From the NCBI RefSeq assembly GCF_007421815.1, contig NZ_VLNT01000011.1, forward strand, positions 1 through 64,000: 64,000 bases of DNA. Reading direction: 5' to 3'. The notes beneath the pieces are model-generated. The model was not told where the DNA came from, did not search any database, and saw only the letters and a list, made by a program, of their open reading frames with translations. A program made the translations under genes and the position numbers. This DNA is from Aeromicrobium piscarium (GTDB lineage Bacteria; Actinomycetota; Actinomycetes; Propionibacteriales; Nocardioidaceae). Shown here piece after piece: positions 42,855-54,592 of this stretch (its first letter is position 1; every line of letters begins with the position of its first letter).

Positions 42855-43991
42855 TCAGACCGTCCCCTCGGGCGTGGTGGTGGACCGGCTCATGGTCTCG
42901 ACGAACCGGTCGAACAGATAGGCGGCATCGTGCGGGCCCGCCGCGGCCTCGGGGTGGTACTGGACGCTGAAGCCGGGCTGCTCGCGCAGCGCGAGCCCCT
43001 CGACCACGTCGTCGTTGAGGCCGACGTGCGTGACGTGCGCGGGCCCGAACGGCGTCTCGAAGTCCGTGTCGAGCGGAGCATCGACCGCGAAGCCGTGGTT
43101 GTGCGCGGTGACCTCCACCTTGCCGGTGGTCCGGTCCTGCACCGGCTGGTTGATGCCACGGTGGCCGTAGGCGAGCTTGTAGGTGCCTCGCCCGAGCGCG
43201 CGACCGAGGATCTGGTTGCCGAGGCAGATCCCGAAGAAGGGGATTTTGCGTTCCAGCACTCCTCGCACGACCTCGACGGGGCCGTCCGCGGTCGCCGGGT
43301 CGCCAGGACCGTTGGAGACGAAGACGCCATCGGGATCGACGGCGAGGACATCGTCGATGGTGGAGGTGGCCGGCAGGACATGGACCTCGATGCCGCGCTC
43401 GGCCATCCGCCGGGGCGTCATGCCCTTGATGCCCAGGTCCAGTGCGGCGACGGTGTACCGCTTCTCCCCCACCGCCGGGACGACATAGGCCTCGGAGGTG
43501 GTCACATCGGCGAGGAAGTTCGATCCGGTCATCTGCGGGGCCTCGTTGACCTGCTTGACGAGCGCGTCGGTGTCGAGGGTCTCGCTGCTGATCGCGGCAC
43601 GCATCGAGCCCCGCTCCCGGAGGTGCCGGGTCAGAGCCCGTGTGTCGACGCCGCTGATGCCCACGACTCCCTCGTCGCGCAGCAGCTCGTCGAGGGTGCG
43701 GTCGGCCCGCCAGTTCGAGGAGCGACGCGCGGGGTCGCGCACGACATATCCCTCGACCCACACCCGCCGGGACTCGAAGTCCTCGGCATTGGCGCCCGTG
43801 TTGCCGATATGCGGGGCTGTCATGACCACGATCTGGCCGCGATAGGAGGGATCGGTCAGCGTCTCCTGGTAGCCGGTCATGCCGGTGTTGAAGACGATCT
43901 CGGCGATGGTGGTGCCCTGCGCGCCGTAGGACTCGCCGTGGAAGACACGGCCGTCCTCGAGCACGATCACGGCAGGGATGCTCCCGGTCAT
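42855..43991 (-). CDS. carA: Carbamoyl-phosphate synthase small subunit
   Basis: 378 residues. An N-terminal CPSase_sm_chain domain is followed by a class I glutamine amidotransferase with nucleophile Cys256 in FFGICLGNQ and the His/Glu in [13 protein letters not shown]. It hydrolyses glutamine to feed ammonia to CarB. ATG overlaps the pyrC stop (ATGA region, 4 nt), and carB starts 1 nt after the carA stop. Confidence 0.97.
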   Translation of the reverse strand: MTGSIPAVIVLEDGRVFHGESYGAQGTTIAEIVFNTGMTGYQETLTDPSYRGQIVVMTAPHIGNTGANAEDFESRRVWVEGYVVRDPARRSSNWRADRTLDELLRDEGVVGISGVDTRALTRHLRERGSMRAAISSETLDTDALVKQVNEAPQMTGSNFLADVTTSEAYVVPAVGEKRYTVAALDLGIKGMTPRRMAERGIEVHVLPATSTIDDVLAVDPDGVFVSNGPGDPATADGPVEVVRGVLERKIPFFGICLGNQILGRALGRGTYKLAYGHRGINQPVQDRTTGKVEVTAHNHGFAVDAPLDTDFETPFGPAHVTHVGLNDDVVEGLALREQPGFSVQYHPEAAAGPHDAAYLFDRFVETMSRSTTTPEGTV

Positions 43992-45286
43992 GCGGAGGCC
44001 TCCTGTTCGATGAGGGCGCCATCGAGGACGGTCGGGCGGCCGCGCAGCAGCGTGGCGACGACCCGTCCGGGCAGCTCGATGCCGGCATAGGGGGTGTTGC
44101 GGGACAGCGAGGCGGTATCGGCGGGCTCTACCACGCGGGTCGCCGCGGGATCGTAGACGACGATATTGGCCGGCTCACCGACCGCCAACGGGCGTCCGTG
44201 CCGTTCCACGCGCCCGATACGCGCGGGCGCCGCGGACATCGACTCGGCCACGCGCTCCCAGCCGATCGCCCCGGTGTCGACCATCGTCTGCTGCACGATC
44301 GACAACGCGGTCTCCAAGCCGAGCATGCCGAAGGCGGCGACGTCCCACTCGCATTCCTTGTCCTCCATCGGATGCGGCGCGTGGTCGGTGGCGACGATGT
44401 CGATGGTGCCGTCGGCCAGGCCCTCGCGGACGGCGGCGACATCGTCGGCGCTGCGCAGGGGCGGGTTGACCTTGTAGATCGGGTCGTAGCTGCGCACCAG
44501 CTCGTCGGTCAACAGCAGGTGATGCGGCGTGACCTCGGCCGTGACGTCGATGCCCCGGCTCTTGGCCCAGCGCACAATCTCGACCGAGCCGCGCGTCGAC
44601 AGATGGCACACGTGCAGCCGCGAGCCCACGTGCTCGGCGAGCAACACGTCACGAGCGATGATCGCCTCCTCAGCGACGGCGGGCCAGCCCGCGAGTCCCA
44701 GCTCACCGGACAGCGCGCCCTCGTTCATCTGCGCACCCTCGGTGAGCCGCGGCTCCTGGGCGTGCTGGGCGACGACGCCGTCGAAGGCCTTGACGTACTC
44801 CAGCGCGCGGCGCATGAGCACCGCATCGGAGACACACTTGCCGTCATCGGAGAACACGCGCACCCCGGCCGCCGAGGTGGCCATCGCGCCCAGCTCCGCG
44901 AGCCGCTCCCCCATCAGGCCCACCGTCACGGCGCCGATCGGCTGCACATCGCAGAAGCCGTGCTCGACTCCGAGCCGGTAGACCTGCTCGACGACACCGG
45001 CGGTGTCGGCGACCGGATCGGTATTGGCCATCGCGTGCACACAGGTGAAGCCGCCGCGGGCCGCGGCCTGCGAGCCGGTGCGAACGGTCTCGGCGTCCTC
45101 GCGTCCGGGCTCGCGCAGGTGGGTGTGGAGGTCGACGAGACCGGGCAGGGCGATATGTCCGCCGCCCTCGATGACCTCGTCGCCCTCGAGTCCGGTGCCG
45201 ATAGCGGTGATGACACCGTCCTCGATGGCGATGTCGACGGGCTCCCCGCCGAGGGGACGCACCTGGCGCAGGATCGTGGTAGTCAT
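43988..45286 (-). CDS. pyrC: Dihydroorotase (class I)
   Basis: 432 residues, amidohydrolase fold. The Zn motif HxH is at 54-56 in [18 protein letters not shown] supplies the catalytic Asp in the C-terminal third. It overlaps pyrB by 4 nt and carA by 4 nt. It converts carbamoyl aspartate to dihydroorotate. Confidence 0.97.
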   Translation of the reverse strand: MTTTILRQVRPLGGEPVDIAIEDGVITAIGTGLEGDEVIEGGGHIALPGLVDLHTHLREPGREDAETVRTGSQAAARGGFTCVHAMANTDPVADTAGVVEQVYRLGVEHGFCDVQPIGAVTVGLMGERLAELGAMATSAAGVRVFSDDGKCVSDAVLMRRALEYVKAFDGVVAQHAQEPRLTEGAQMNEGALSGELGLAGWPAVAEEAIIARDVLLAEHVGSRLHVCHLSTRGSVEIVRWAKSRGIDVTAEVTPHHLLLTDELVRSYDPIYKVNPPLRSADDVAAVREGLADGTIDIVATDHAPHPMEDKECEWDVAAFGMLGLETALSIVQQTMVDTGAIGWERVAESMSAAPARIGRVERHGRPLAVGEPANIVVYDPAATRVVEPADTASLSRNTPYAGIELPGRVVATLLRGRPTVLDGALIEQEASA

Positions 45287-46224
45287 GCAGTCTCCTCGTT
45301 CTCGGCGCCGCCGAGCAGTAGATACAGGGCGGCCATCCGCACGGCGACGCCGTTGGTGACCTGTTCGACGATGACCGAGCGCGGTGAGTCCGCCACATCG
45401 GCCGTGATCTCCATACCCCGGTTCATCGGGCCGGGGTGCATGACGATGGCGTGGTCGGGCAGCCGGTTCATGCGGGCGGTGTCGAGCCCGTAGCGGCGGC
45501 TGTACTCCCGGGCGCTGGGGAAGAACGAGGCGTTCATCCGCTCGCGCTGCACCCGCAGCATCATGACGGCATCGGCCTTCTCCAGGCTGTCGTCGAGATC
45601 ATAGGAGCAGGTGACCGGCCAGCTCTCAACACCGACGGGCAGCAGGGTCGGGGGCGCCACGAGAGTGACCTCGGCACCGAGGGTGTGCAGCAGCAGGGCG
45701 TTGGACCGCGCAACCCGGCTGTGCAGGACGTCGCCGACGATCGTGACGCTCTTGCCGGCCAGATCGCCGAGATGACGGCGCATCGTGAAGGCATCGAGCA
45801 ACGCCTGCGTGGGGTGCTCGTGCATGCCATCACCCGCGTTGACCACCGCACCGCTCATCCAGCGGTTGGTGGCGAGCCGATGCGGAGCGCCCGAGGCAGG
45901 GTGCCGGATCACGACGGCATCGGCGCCCATGGCCTGCAGGGTGAGAGCGGTGTCCTTGAGGCTCTCGCCCTTGCTGACGCTCGAGCCCTTGGCCGAGAAG
46001 TTGATGACATCGGCGGACAGTCGCTTGGCCGCGGCCTCGAAGGAGATGCGCGTGCGCGTCGAGTCCTCGAAGAAGAGGTTCACGACGGTGCGGCCACGCA
46101 GCGTGGGCAGCTTCTTGATCGGTCGTTGGGCGACGCCGAGCAGCTCCTCGGCGGTGTCGAGCACCCGGGTGGCGGCCTCGTGGTCCAGATCGGCGGCGGA
46201 GAGAAGGTGGCGGGGCATCGCCAT
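45283..46224 (-). CDS. pyrB: Aspartate carbamoyltransferase catalytic chain
   Basis: 313 residues. The carbamoyl-phosphate loop is FFEDSTRTR (51-59), with [10 protein letters not shown] (79-88) and HPTQALLD (137-144). No pyrI regulatory gene is present. Its start overlaps the pyrR stop in a TGATG junction. Confidence 0.97.
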   Translation of the reverse strand: MAMPRHLLSAADLDHEAATRVLDTAEELLGVAQRPIKKLPTLRGRTVVNLFFEDSTRTRISFEAAAKRLSADVINFSAKGSSVSKGESLKDTALTLQAMGADAVVIRHPASGAPHRLATNRWMSGAVVNAGDGMHEHPTQALLDAFTMRRHLGDLAGKSVTIVGDVLHSRVARSNALLLHTLGAEVTLVAPPTLLPVGVESWPVTCSYDLDDSLEKADAVMMLRVQRERMNASFFPSAREYSRRYGLDTARMNRLPDHAIVMHPGPMNRGMEITADVADSPRSVIVEQVTNGVAVRMAALYLLLGGAENEETA

Positions 46225-46799
46225 CAGGACGCACCCCCCACGATCGTGACCGAATCGGGTTCGTCGTCGTGGTCGGCGAGGCGGACCTGAACCTTCTCGG
46301 CGAGCGAGGTGGGGAGGTTCTTGCCGACGAAGTCGGCGCGGATCGGCAGCTCGCGGTGGCCGCGGTCGACGAGGACCGCCAGCTGGACGGCCTGCGGGCG
46401 GCCGAGGTCGTTGAGCGCGTCGAGAGCGGCACGGATGGTGCGGCCGCTGAAGAGCACGTCGTCGACGAGCACCACGATCTTGCCGTCGATGTCCTCGGGG
46501 ATCGAGGTGTGCTCGAGGGCGCGTGCGGGGCGCATGCGCAGGTCATCGCGGTACATCGTGACGTCGAGCGATCCGGGGGTGATCGTGCGTCCCTCCACCT
46601 CGCTCATCCGCTCGGCGATGCGCCGGGCGAGATGGACTCCGCGGGTGGGGATGCCCAGCAGCACCACATCGCGGGAGTCGCGATTGCGCTCGAGGATCTC
46701 GTGGGTGATGCGGGTGAGAGCGCGGGAGATGTCCTGGTCGTCGAGGACAGTGCGCGCGGGTACGTCGTCAGGCGTGGGCGTGTCGGCAGACACCACCAT
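46224..46799 (-). CDS. pyrR: Pyrimidine operon regulator PyrR / uracil phosphoribosyltransferase
   Basis: 191 residues of the type I PRTase fold, with the PRPP motif [13 protein letters not shown] (109-121). It binds UMP and the pyr mRNA, and has UPRTase activity in many species. It heads the operon pyrR-B-C-carA-carB-pyrF. A PyrR binding loop lies immediately ahead of its own Shine-Dalgarno, which implies translational autoregulation. Confidence 0.96.
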   Translation of the reverse strand: MVVSADTPTPDDVPARTVLDDQDISRALTRITHEILERNRDSRDVVLLGIPTRGVHLARRIAERMSEVEGRTITPGSLDVTMYRDDLRMRPARALEHTSIPEDIDGKIVVLVDDVLFSGRTIRAALDALNDLGRPQAVQLAVLVDRGHRELPIRADFVGKNLPTSLAEKVQVRLADHDDEPDSVTIVGGAS

Positions 46800-46805
46800 G
46801 CTGAC

Positions 46806-46833
46806 CTCCTTCTCCGCCTCACGGGACGGTGGT
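46806..46833 (-). promoter_or_regulatory. PyrR-binding site overlapping the pyrR Shine-Dalgarno region
   Basis: The minus strand reads GTCCCGTGAGGC (46816-46827), which fits the PyrR loop consensus UCCNGUGAGGY, closed by CCG/CGG. AGAAGGAGG follows directly and is the ribosome-binding site for pyrR. UMP-PyrR bound here would occlude initiation. There is no following terminator, so control is probably translational. An extended -10 TGTTAGGCT lies at about 46858-46866. Confidence 0.75.
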
Positions 46834-46921
46834 TAAAGGATGTCGATCGGTCGCCTCAGCCTAACAGTCAGGCACTCGCGGGGACGCCACGACCCGGGCT
46901 TCGCCCAGGAGGCCCGAGCCG

Positions 46922-47038
46922 GGGCGGTGAGCGACGCACCCCTCGCCACGAGGAGCGGTGACCTACGCACGTCTCGTCACGCCGGAGAGGTGCCTGAGCC
47001 ACCGCTCGAGGATCGGAGACGTGCGTAGGTCACCGCCC
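46922..47038. repeat. CGGTGA-type hairpin repeat cluster 4
   Basis: Two forward units (GCGGTGAGCGACGCACCCC at 46924 and GCGGTGACCTACGCACGTC at 46955) and two inverted units (GAGAGGTGCCTGAGCCACCGC at 46985 in parts, and GAGACGTGCGTAGGTCACCG at 47016) repeat at about 31-nt intervals. The first half can pair with the second. It begins 28 nt after the stop of the betaine-binding-protein gene. Confidence 0.85.
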
Positions 47039-47065
47039 ACCACGAGACCGGCGAGGCGGCCCGGG

Positions 47066-48037
47066 TCAGGGCAGCTCGACGAGACCTTCCTCGACCAACC
47101 AGTCGCGGGCGACGATCGCCGGGTCCTCGCCGTCGCTGTCGACCCGCGCGTTCAGCTCGAGCATGACCTCGTTGGTGATGAGCGGCGAGACCTGGTCGAG
47201 GACCTCCTGGATCTCCGGATGCTCGTCGAGCAGGTCGGCACTGACCACCATCGAGAGGTTGTAGAGCGGGAAGAACTGCCGATCGTCCTCCAGCACGCGC
47301 AGATCGAGCCCCGGGATGCGTCCGTCGGTGGTGAACACCTCGCCGAAGTTGCAGCGGCCCTCGGCTGTCGCGGTGTAGACGACGCCCGTGTCGAGGGTGA
47401 GCACGTCGGCGAGATCACCCGGGGTGAGGTCGTAGGCGGCGAGCATGGGCTCGAAACCGTCGTTGCGGGTCGCGAACTCCGACTCGACGCAGAAGGTGAG
47501 CTCCTCGGGCGGCAGCTCCAGCAGATCGGAGAACTTCTCGACGCCGAGCTCCTCGGCCTTGTCCTCGCGGATCGCGAAGGCGTAGGTGTTGTTCATCGGC
47601 GACGGTGGGAGCCAGACGAGGCCATTGGGCTCGTCGGCCTCCAGTACCGCCTGCCACTGCTCCTCCTCGCCCTTGACCGGCTCGTCGTTGCCGAGGTAGT
47701 TGATCCAGCCGGTGCCGGTGTACTCCGGGGAGATGTCCGCGTCACCGTCGAGCATGGCCTGGCGCGCCCCGAAGGAACCCGGCGTGTTCGACATATTGGT
47801 GACATCGGCGCCGGCGACGTCGAGGATGGTCGAGACCATGTTGCCGAGCACCAGCTGCTCGGTGAAGTCCTTCGCCACGATCGTCACCGGCACGCCCTCC
47901 AGCGAGTCGTAGTGCTCGATGTCGGCCGGCTCGGCCGAGAGCACGGCTCCGGAGGAGGACTGCAGGCCGCATCCGGCGGCCAGCAGAGCGGTGGCGGCCC
48001 CGGCGAGGGTCAGGGCACGAAGTCGGCGGATGGACAC
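47066..48037 (-). CDS. Glycine betaine/choline-type ABC transporter, substrate-binding lipoprotein
   Basis: 323 residues from GTG 48035-48037. The signal peptide ends in the lipobox LLAAGC (Cys23). The mature part is an OpuAC/ProX-type binding protein: VTIVAKDFTEQLVLGNM at the start and ISPEYTGTGWINYLG in the middle. Aromatic residues that box quaternary amines are expected, but I cannot assign them. It is the last gene of a four-gene OpuC-like operon. The likely role is uptake of osmoprotectants; the exact substrate is uncertain. Confidence 0.92.
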   Translation of the reverse strand: MSIRRLRALTLAGAATALLAAGCGLQSSSGAVLSAEPADIEHYDSLEGVPVTIVAKDFTEQLVLGNMVSTILDVAGADVTNMSNTPGSFGARQAMLDGDADISPEYTGTGWINYLGNDEPVKGEEEQWQAVLEADEPNGLVWLPPSPMNNTYAFAIREDKAEELGVEKFSDLLELPPEELTFCVESEFATRNDGFEPMLAAYDLTPGDLADVLTLDTGVVYTATAEGRCNFGEVFTTDGRIPGLDLRVLEDDRQFFPLYNLSMVVSADLLDEHPEIQEVLDQVSPLITNEVMLELNARVDSDGEDPAIVARDWLVEEGLVELP

Positions 48038-48038
48038 G

Positions 48039-48811
48039 TCAGACTCCCTTCGGCGACGCCACGAGCTCCACGACGCGGGCGATCCAGTCGATGAACAGCG
48101 CGAGCGCGGCGATGAGCAAGGCACCGATGACGAGGACCACATCCTGCTGCAGCTTGATCCCCGAGGTGATGAGCTGGCCCAGCCCGCCGCCACCGGTGAA
48201 GGACACCAGGGCCGCGGTGCCGACGATGAGCACGAGCGCCGTGCGCACGCCGGCGATGATGATCGGCAGGGCGAGCGGGAGTTCGACCCGCAGGAGGGTC
48301 GCCAGTCCGGACATGCCCATACCGCGGCCGGCCTCGACGAGCTTCGCGTCGACGGAGTCGATACCGGCCACCGTGTTGGCGATGATCGGCAGCAGACCGT
48401 AGACGACCAGCGCCACGGTGGCTCCGAGGGTACCGATCCCGAAGATCGCTGCGCCCAGGGCGATCAGGCCGATTGCCGGCGCGGCCTGCCCGAATCCGGC
48501 GACCGTGATGATCGGCTTGGAGAAGCGGCGCATCGGCCCGCGGGTCAGCAGCACGCCCACCGGCACAGCGACCGCGACAGTGACCAAGGTGGCGATGAAG
48601 CTGACACTCAGGTGTTGGCCGAAGAGCGGCAGAAGATTGCCGACGGCGAGGGAGCGCGCCTCGCTGTCGGAGACATCGGCGACCTGCACGAAGACCAGGC
48701 AGCCGACGACGACCAGCACGCAGACCAGCGGCTGGGTCACGTAGCGGGCGATGCCCGGCTTGTCCGGGCCGGCCGAGGTCGCGGTGTCGAGGGTCGAGGT
48801 CTCAGCGGTGC

Positions 48812-48815
<4 letters not shown>
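48039..48815 (-). CDS. Betaine-type ABC transporter permease (second)
   Basis: 258 residues with an N-terminal helix then the BPD_transp_1 core. The EAA-like loop is VEAGRGMGMSGLATLLRVELP (key EAGRGMGMSG). About six membrane helices. It overlaps the ATPase gene by 4 nt and ends 1 nt before the binding-protein start. It is one of two different permeases, as in OpuC-type systems. Confidence 0.92.
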
Positions 48816-49964
<1,149 letters not shown>

Positions 49965-49972
<8 letters not shown>

Positions 49973-50627
49973 GTGCGATGCCCTTCGAGGTCGTGAGTCG
50001 CGTCAACAGGTTGAGGACGACGTCGAGGATGATGGCCAGGAGGATGATGCCGAGCGTGCCCGCCACCACGGAGTTGGTGGCATTGGCGCCGCCCATACGG
50101 GAGATGCCCGAGAAGATGTAGCCGCCGAGGCCGGGTCCGAGGGCGAAGGCCGCGATGGCGGCGACCCCCATGAGCATCTGCGCCGACACACGGACCCCCG
50201 TCATGATGACGGGCCACGCCAGCGGGATCTCCAGGCGCACGAGGGTGGCCATCCGGCCCATGCCCATTCCCCGGGCGGACTCGATCAGCGCCGGGTCCAC
50301 CCCGCGCAGTCCGACGACGACATTGCGCAGGATCGGCAGGAAGCCGAAGAACACCAGGACGATGACCGACGGCAGGACGCCGATGCTGACGATGCCGACG
50401 AGCAGACCCAGCAGGGCATAGGACGGGATCGTCAGGCCGACGGCGGAGAAGGTCTGGGCGACGGTGACACCCCAGTTGGTCTGCGTGGCGAGAACCCCGA
50501 GCACCAGCGCGAGCAGCGTCGCGAGCAGCAGACTCTGGACGACCAGGCTCATGTGTTGGTAGGCGAGGAACGACAGCACCGACCATCGTTCCCCGATGAA
50601 CGTGAAGAAATCGGAGATGGCCGTCAT
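49965..50627 (-). CDS. Betaine-type ABC transporter permease (first)
   Basis: 219 residues. About five to six membrane helices. The EAA loop is IESARGMGMGRMATLVRLEIP (key ESARGMGMGR). ATG at 50625-50627 begins MTAISDFFTF. An upstream extension of the frame has no membrane or family character. It is the first gene of the transporter operon and overlaps the ATPase gene by 8 nt. Confidence 0.91.
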
Positions 50628-50970
50628 GCACCGTCCTCGTCCGTGAGCGGCCACGGCTTTCGCGGCCAGCACATGACGGTAACGGGCTTCTGCCGCGCTC
50701 GCAGCCCGGCGCGGGCGAGATCAGGGCTGCTGAATCCCCCATTCGCCCCGCATTAAGTGGAACTTTCGACCGAGGAAAAAAGATCGGATCTGCTCCACTC
50801 GCGCCGGTCGCATGGTGAGACGTCGGCGCTCGGCGACTTACGGAATCGGCCCGGGACGGTCCACCATGGTCGACCAGCTCGCCGGCTCCCCGCTCGCAGA
50901 GGGCGGTGAGCAGTCAACCAGCGCTCTGGGACGAGGGTCGTTGACAGCTCACCACCCACGCGTGGGGGGG
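50628..50970 (-). other. 343-bp intergenic region between nusB and the betaine operon
   Basis: There is no gene. Near nusB lies a CGGTGA-type pair, GGGCGGTGAGCAGTCAACCA (50901-50920) and GTCGTTGACAGCTCACCACC (50937-50956), which can form a hairpin. Further on, the minus strand carries a T-run CTTTTTTCC (about 50773-50781). A weak promoter-like pair TTTTCC-N17-TTAATG (50751-50779) sits about 125 nt before the first permease. In Streptomyces this interval between nusB and pyrR holds bldD; no such gene is present here. Confidence 0.5.
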
Positions 50971-51381
50971 TTACTCCGTCAGGGAGGGCTTCAGCTCGAC
51001 CACCCGGCTGAGCAGACCGCTGACGAAACGCGGGGACTCGTCGGTGGACAGGTCCGTCGCGAGGTCGACGGCCTCGCTCACGGCGACGGCGTCAGGGACG
51101 TCGTCGTTGTAGAGGATCTCGTAGGCGCCGATCCGCAGCAGATTGCGGTCGACCGCCGGCATCCTCTCGAGGGTCCAGCCGCGCGCGTTCTCCGCGAGCA
51201 GACCGTCGATCCGGGCTTGATGGGCGGTGACGCCCTCGACGAGCGCCACCGTGTAGGCGTTGATGGGTGGCTCGTTCACCGCGACCCGGTCGGCGAGGGT
51301 CGCCGAGAGGTCACCGCCGCGGGCCTCGGACTCGAAGAGGATGTCCAAGGCCCGCTTGCGGTAGCGCGTACGTGCTCCCAT
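50971..51381 (-). CDS. nusB: Transcription antitermination factor NusB
   Basis: 136-residue all-alpha RNA-binding protein that acts with NusE at rRNA box[21 protein letters not shown] is the family N-terminus, and DRNLLRIGAYEILYNDDVPD is the conserved centre (in parts). Its start overlaps the efp stop by 1 nt (TGATG). It is the last gene of the run from rarA or alaS down to nusB. Confidence 0.95.
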   Translation of the reverse strand: MGARTRYRKRALDILFESEARGGDLSATLADRVAVNEPPINAYTVALVEGVTAHQARIDGLLAENARGWTLERMPAVDRNLLRIGAYEILYNDDVPDAVAVSEAVDLATDLSTDESPRFVSGLLSRVVELKPSLTE

Positions 51382-51944
51382 CAGGCCGAGACGCGCCCGA
51401 GGTAGCTGCCGTCGCGGGTGTCGACCTTGACCCGCTCGCCGTTGTCGATGAACAGCGGCACCTGGATCTCCTTGCCGGTCTCCAGGCGGGCCGGCTTGGT
51501 GCCGCCGCTGGAGCGGTCGCCCTGCAGGCCCGGCTCGGTGTACTCGACGGTCAGCTCGACCGAGGCCGGCAGCTCGATGTAGAGCGGGTTGCCCTCATTG
51601 ACCGCGACCACGGCGTTCTGGTTCTCCAGCATGTAGTCCTTGGCGTCACCGACCACGGCGTCGTTCAGCTCGAGCTGGTCGTAGGTCGAGTTGTCCATGA
51701 ACACATAGGAGGTGCCGTCGTGGTACAGGAACTGCATATCGCGCTTGTCGACATTGGCGACGTCGACCTTGACATCGGCATTGAAGGTGCGATCCACCGT
51801 CTTGCCGCTCGTGACGTTCTTCAGCTTGGTGCGCACGACCGCGCCGCCCTTGCCGGGCTTGTGGTGCTGGAACCAGATGACGGACCAGAGCTGTCCGTCG
51901 ATATTGAGCACCATGCCGTTCTTCAAGTCGTTCGTGGTGGCCAT
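51381..51944 (-). CDS. efp: Elongation factor P
   Basis: 187 residues in three beta-barrel domains. K32 in HHKPGKGGA is the tip residue that contacts the P-site t[18 protein letters not shown] and the C-terminal [12 protein letters not shown] signature are present. It relieves stalling at polyproline. No modification genes are nearby. It overlaps pepQ by 1 nt. Confidence 0.97.
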   Translation of the reverse strand: MATTNDLKNGMVLNIDGQLWSVIWFQHHKPGKGGAVVRTKLKNVTSGKTVDRTFNADVKVDVANVDKRDMQFLYHDGTSYVFMDNSTYDQLELNDAVVGDAKDYMLENQNAVVAVNEGNPLYIELPASVELTVEYTEPGLQGDRSSGGTKPARLETGKEIQVPLFIDNGERVKVDTRDGSYLGRVSA

Positions 51945-52990
51945 CAGGCGATCTCCATGAGGTCTTTGGCCGTCGTGGTCAGCACCTCGGGTGCGGCGTC
52001 CGTCACGACGACGGTGTCTTCGATGCGCACTCCCCCGCGCCCGGGCAGGTAGATGCCGGGCTCCATCGTCAAGACAGTGCGCCGAGTGAGTCTACCGGGG
52101 TGCGCCGCGCCGATGAACGGGTCCTCGTGAATCTGCAGGCCGACCCCGTGCCCGAGGCCCGTGGTGAAGGCCGCCAACCATCCCGCGGCGTCGAGCGAGG
52201 TGGTGGCGGCCGTGTAGGACTCGGCGACCGGCACACCGGCGCGGAGTCGCTCCAGTCCGGCCGCCTGCGCCTCCCGCACGGCGGTGTAGATCTCGCGCTG
52301 CCAGTCGGCGGCCTTCCCGAGGACGACGGTGCGCGTGCAGTCCGCGTGATAGCCGTCGACCAGCGCGCCGAAGTCGATCTTCAGCAGGTCGCCGCGCTCG
52401 ACGATGCGGTCGGTCGGGTGATGGTGCGGGATGGCCGAGTTCTCACCGGCGGCGAGGATCGTGTCGAAGGCCTTGTCCTGGGCCCCGAGCCGGAACATGC
52501 GGTCCTCGAGCTCGCGGGCGAGCTCGCGCTCGGTGCGCCCGACGAGCCGGCCGTCGAGCAACTGCTCGAGGGCTTCCGCCGAGACAGCGCAGGCTCGGCG
52601 GAGGGACTCGATCTCGCCGTCGTCCTTGACCTCGCGTAACCGCTCCACCAGCCTCCCGGACGAGACGGGCTCGCCGAGCCGGCGCCAGGCGTCGACGCTC
52701 AGCACGTGGGTCTCGGCCAGCAGGAGGCCACGAGCGCGACCGCGCGCCTCGTCCAACAGGTGCCGGGTGATGACGTGCTCGACATCGGGCAGTTCCTGGG
52801 CGGCCTGGTCGCGGTAGCGTCCGTCGGTGAAGAACACCGCCGATCCGTCGGCGAAGACCAGCACCGCGCCATTGGACCCGGTGAATCCCGTGAGGTACCG
52901 GACATTGACCAGATCGCCCACGTAGAGCGCGTCGGCCCCTTGCTCGGCGATCAGCCGGCCGAGCCTCTCGCGGCGGTCAGCCGTGCTCAT
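51944..52990 (-). CDS. pepQ: M24-family aminopeptidase (Xaa-Pro dipeptidase-like)
   Basis: 348 residues. An N-terminal creatinase-like domain (1-125) is followed by the pita-bread domain. Metal ligands are visible in [41 protein letters not shown] and GGVRIEDTV. The gene upstream of efp in actinobacteria is usually such a peptidase. Confidence 0.92.
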   Translation of the reverse strand: MSTADRRERLGRLIAEQGADALYVGDLVNVRYLTGFTGSNGAVLVFADGSAVFFTDGRYRDQAAQELPDVEHVITRHLLDEARGRARGLLLAETHVLSVDAWRRLGEPVSSGRLVERLREVKDDGEIESLRRACAVSAEALEQLLDGRLVGRTERELARELEDRMFRLGAQDKAFDTILAAGENSAIPHHHPTDRIVERGDLLKIDFGALVDGYHADCTRTVVLGKAADWQREIYTAVREAQAAGLERLRAGVPVAESYTAATTSLDAAGWLAAFTTGLGHGVGLQIHEDPFIGAAHPGRLTRRTVLTMEPGIYLPGRGGVRIEDTVVVTDAAPEVLTTTAKDLMEIA

Positions 52991-53009
52991 CGCGCCACGG
53001 CGGACATGA

Positions 53010-54089
53010 TCATTCGAGGATCGCCTCGTAGCTGGAGCGCAGGAGGGTCTCGTCGGGGGCGGCGAGGATGGACGGACGGGCCAATGCGTCGAGCACGACG
53101 AAGCGCAGGGTGGAGCCCCGCGACTTCTTGTCCAGACGCATCCCGGCCATCAGCTGATCGAACTGGTCGTCGCGGTAGGTGGTGGGCAGCCCGACCGAGG
53201 ACAGCAGGCGACGGTGCCGCGCCAGCAGTCGCGAGTCGATACGCCCGGCCCGGTGCGCCAGCTCCGCGACGAAGACCATGCCGATCGCGATCGCCTCGCC
53301 GTGCCGGATGCCATACCGCTCGTGCCGCTCGATCGCATGACCCAGCGTGTGGCCGTAGTTGAGCGCCTCGCGGCCGATGGCTCCCCCGGGGCCGCGCTCG
53401 GTGAGATCCCCCGCCACTGTCGCAGCCTTGACCGCGATGCCGCGCTCGATCAGGCCGGCGAGTACCGGATCGTACGGGTCGGCGGCCGCGGCCGGGTCCC
53501 GCTCGACGATGTCGAGGATGTCCGGATCGGCGATGAAACCACACTTGACGATCTCCGCCAGGCCGCTGCGGATCTCCGCCGCCGGGAGCGTCGCGAGCGC
53601 GTCGAGGTCGCACAGCACACCGATCGGCTCGTGGAAAGCGCCGACGAGGTTCTTGCCCTCGCGCAGGTTGATGCCGGTCTTGCCGCCGACGGCCGCGTCG
53701 ACCATGCCCAGCACCGTAGTGGGCACCGTCACGAATCGCACGCCACGCAACCAGCTCGCGGCGAGGAAGCCGGCCAGATCGGTAGTCGCTCCCCCGCCGA
53801 CCCCGAGGACGAGATCCGACCGCGTGTAGCCGTGCTGGGCGAGCAGGCTCCAGCAATGCGCGAGGAACTCGGGAGTCTTGGCCTGTTCGCCGTCCGGAGT
53901 CTCGATGAGCAGTACCTGCAGGTGCGCCAGCTCCGCCGCCAGAGCCTCCGCCCGGTCGGTCACCGCAGGCGCGTGCACGATCGCCACCCGCTCGGTATCG
54001 GTGGGCACCAGTCCGGAAAGCTCACCTGCGGCACCCGCGCCGACCACCACCTCATAGGGCTGGGCCGTCGCGACCGCCAGCCGCCTCAT
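53010..54089 (-). CDS. aroB: 3-dehydroquinate synthase
   Basis: 359 residues. NAD- and metal-dependent second step of the shikimate pathway. GGGATTDLAGFLAASWLRGV (in parts), DAAVGGKTGINLREGKNLVG and the metal His residues in LNYGHTLGHAIERH and HGEAIAIGM are intact. The start overlaps the aroK stop (ATGA). Confidence 0.97.
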   Translation of the reverse strand: MRRLAVATAQPYEVVVGAGAAGELSGLVPTDTERVAIVHAPAVTDRAEALAAELAHLQVLLIETPDGEQAKTPEFLAHCWSLLAQHGYTRSDLVLGVGGGATTDLAGFLAASWLRGVRFVTVPTTVLGMVDAAVGGKTGINLREGKNLVGAFHEPIGVLCDLDALATLPAAEIRSGLAEIVKCGFIADPDILDIVERDPAAAADPYDPVLAGLIERGIAVKAATVAGDLTERGPGGAIGREALNYGHTLGHAIERHERYGIRHGEAIAIGMVFVAELAHRAGRIDSRLLARHRRLLSSVGLPTTYRDDQFDQLMAGMRLDKKSRGSTLRFVVLDALARPSILAAPDETLLRSSYEAILE

Positions 54090-54592
54090 CGGGCCTCCTC
54101 CACGAAGGCGATGACAGCATCGGCCACCTCATCGGGCGACAGGGCGTCGGTGTCGATGACCGTGGTCGCCACCTCGAGATAGACCGGCCGCCGCTCGTCC
54201 ATCAGCCTCTTGAGCTGCCCGCGGACATTGCCGAGCAGCAGGGGGCGCCCGGAGTTCATGCCCACGCGAGCCGCCGCCTGTGCGAGACCGACGTCGAGGA
54301 ACACCACGCGGTGCTCGCGCAGAAGCTTGCGGGTGTCCTCGTGGACGGGAGCGCCACCACCGAGCGAGACGATCCCGTCGTGCTCGGCGAGTGCCCGCGC
54401 CACCGCCGCATGCTCCAGCTCGCGGAATCTCGCCTCGCCGGCCTCGACGAAGATGTCCTGGACGCTGACGCCCTGCTCGGCCTCGACATCGGCATCGGTA
54501 TCGCGGACGGCCAGGCCGATGCGTTCGGCGACCAGCTGCGCGATCGTCGACTTGCCCGCTCCTGGCGGGCCGACGATCACGATCGGTGCCAT
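54086..54592 (-). CDS. aroK: Shikimate kinase
   Basis: 168 residues. P-loop GPPGAGKST (8-16), RDTDADVE (30-37) for shikimate, and SLGGGAPV. It overlaps aroC by 1 nt and aroB by 4 nt. It phosphorylates shikimate in the same operon as the enzymes before and after it, except EPSP synthase, which is absent from the window. Confidence 0.97.
   Translation of the reverse strand: MAPIVIVGPPGAGKSTIAQLVAERIGLAVRDTDADVEAEQGVSVQDIFVEAGEARFRELEHAAVARALAEHDGIVSLGGGAPVHEDTRKLLREHRVVFLDVGLAQAAARVGMNSGRPLLLGNVRGQLKRLMDERRPVYLEVATTVIDTDALSPDEVADAVIAFVEEAR

Noticed and set aside
50628-50970. A small regulator gene (bldD) in the nusB gap
   Set aside because: No open frame with a helix-turn-helix or plausible start fits in the gap.
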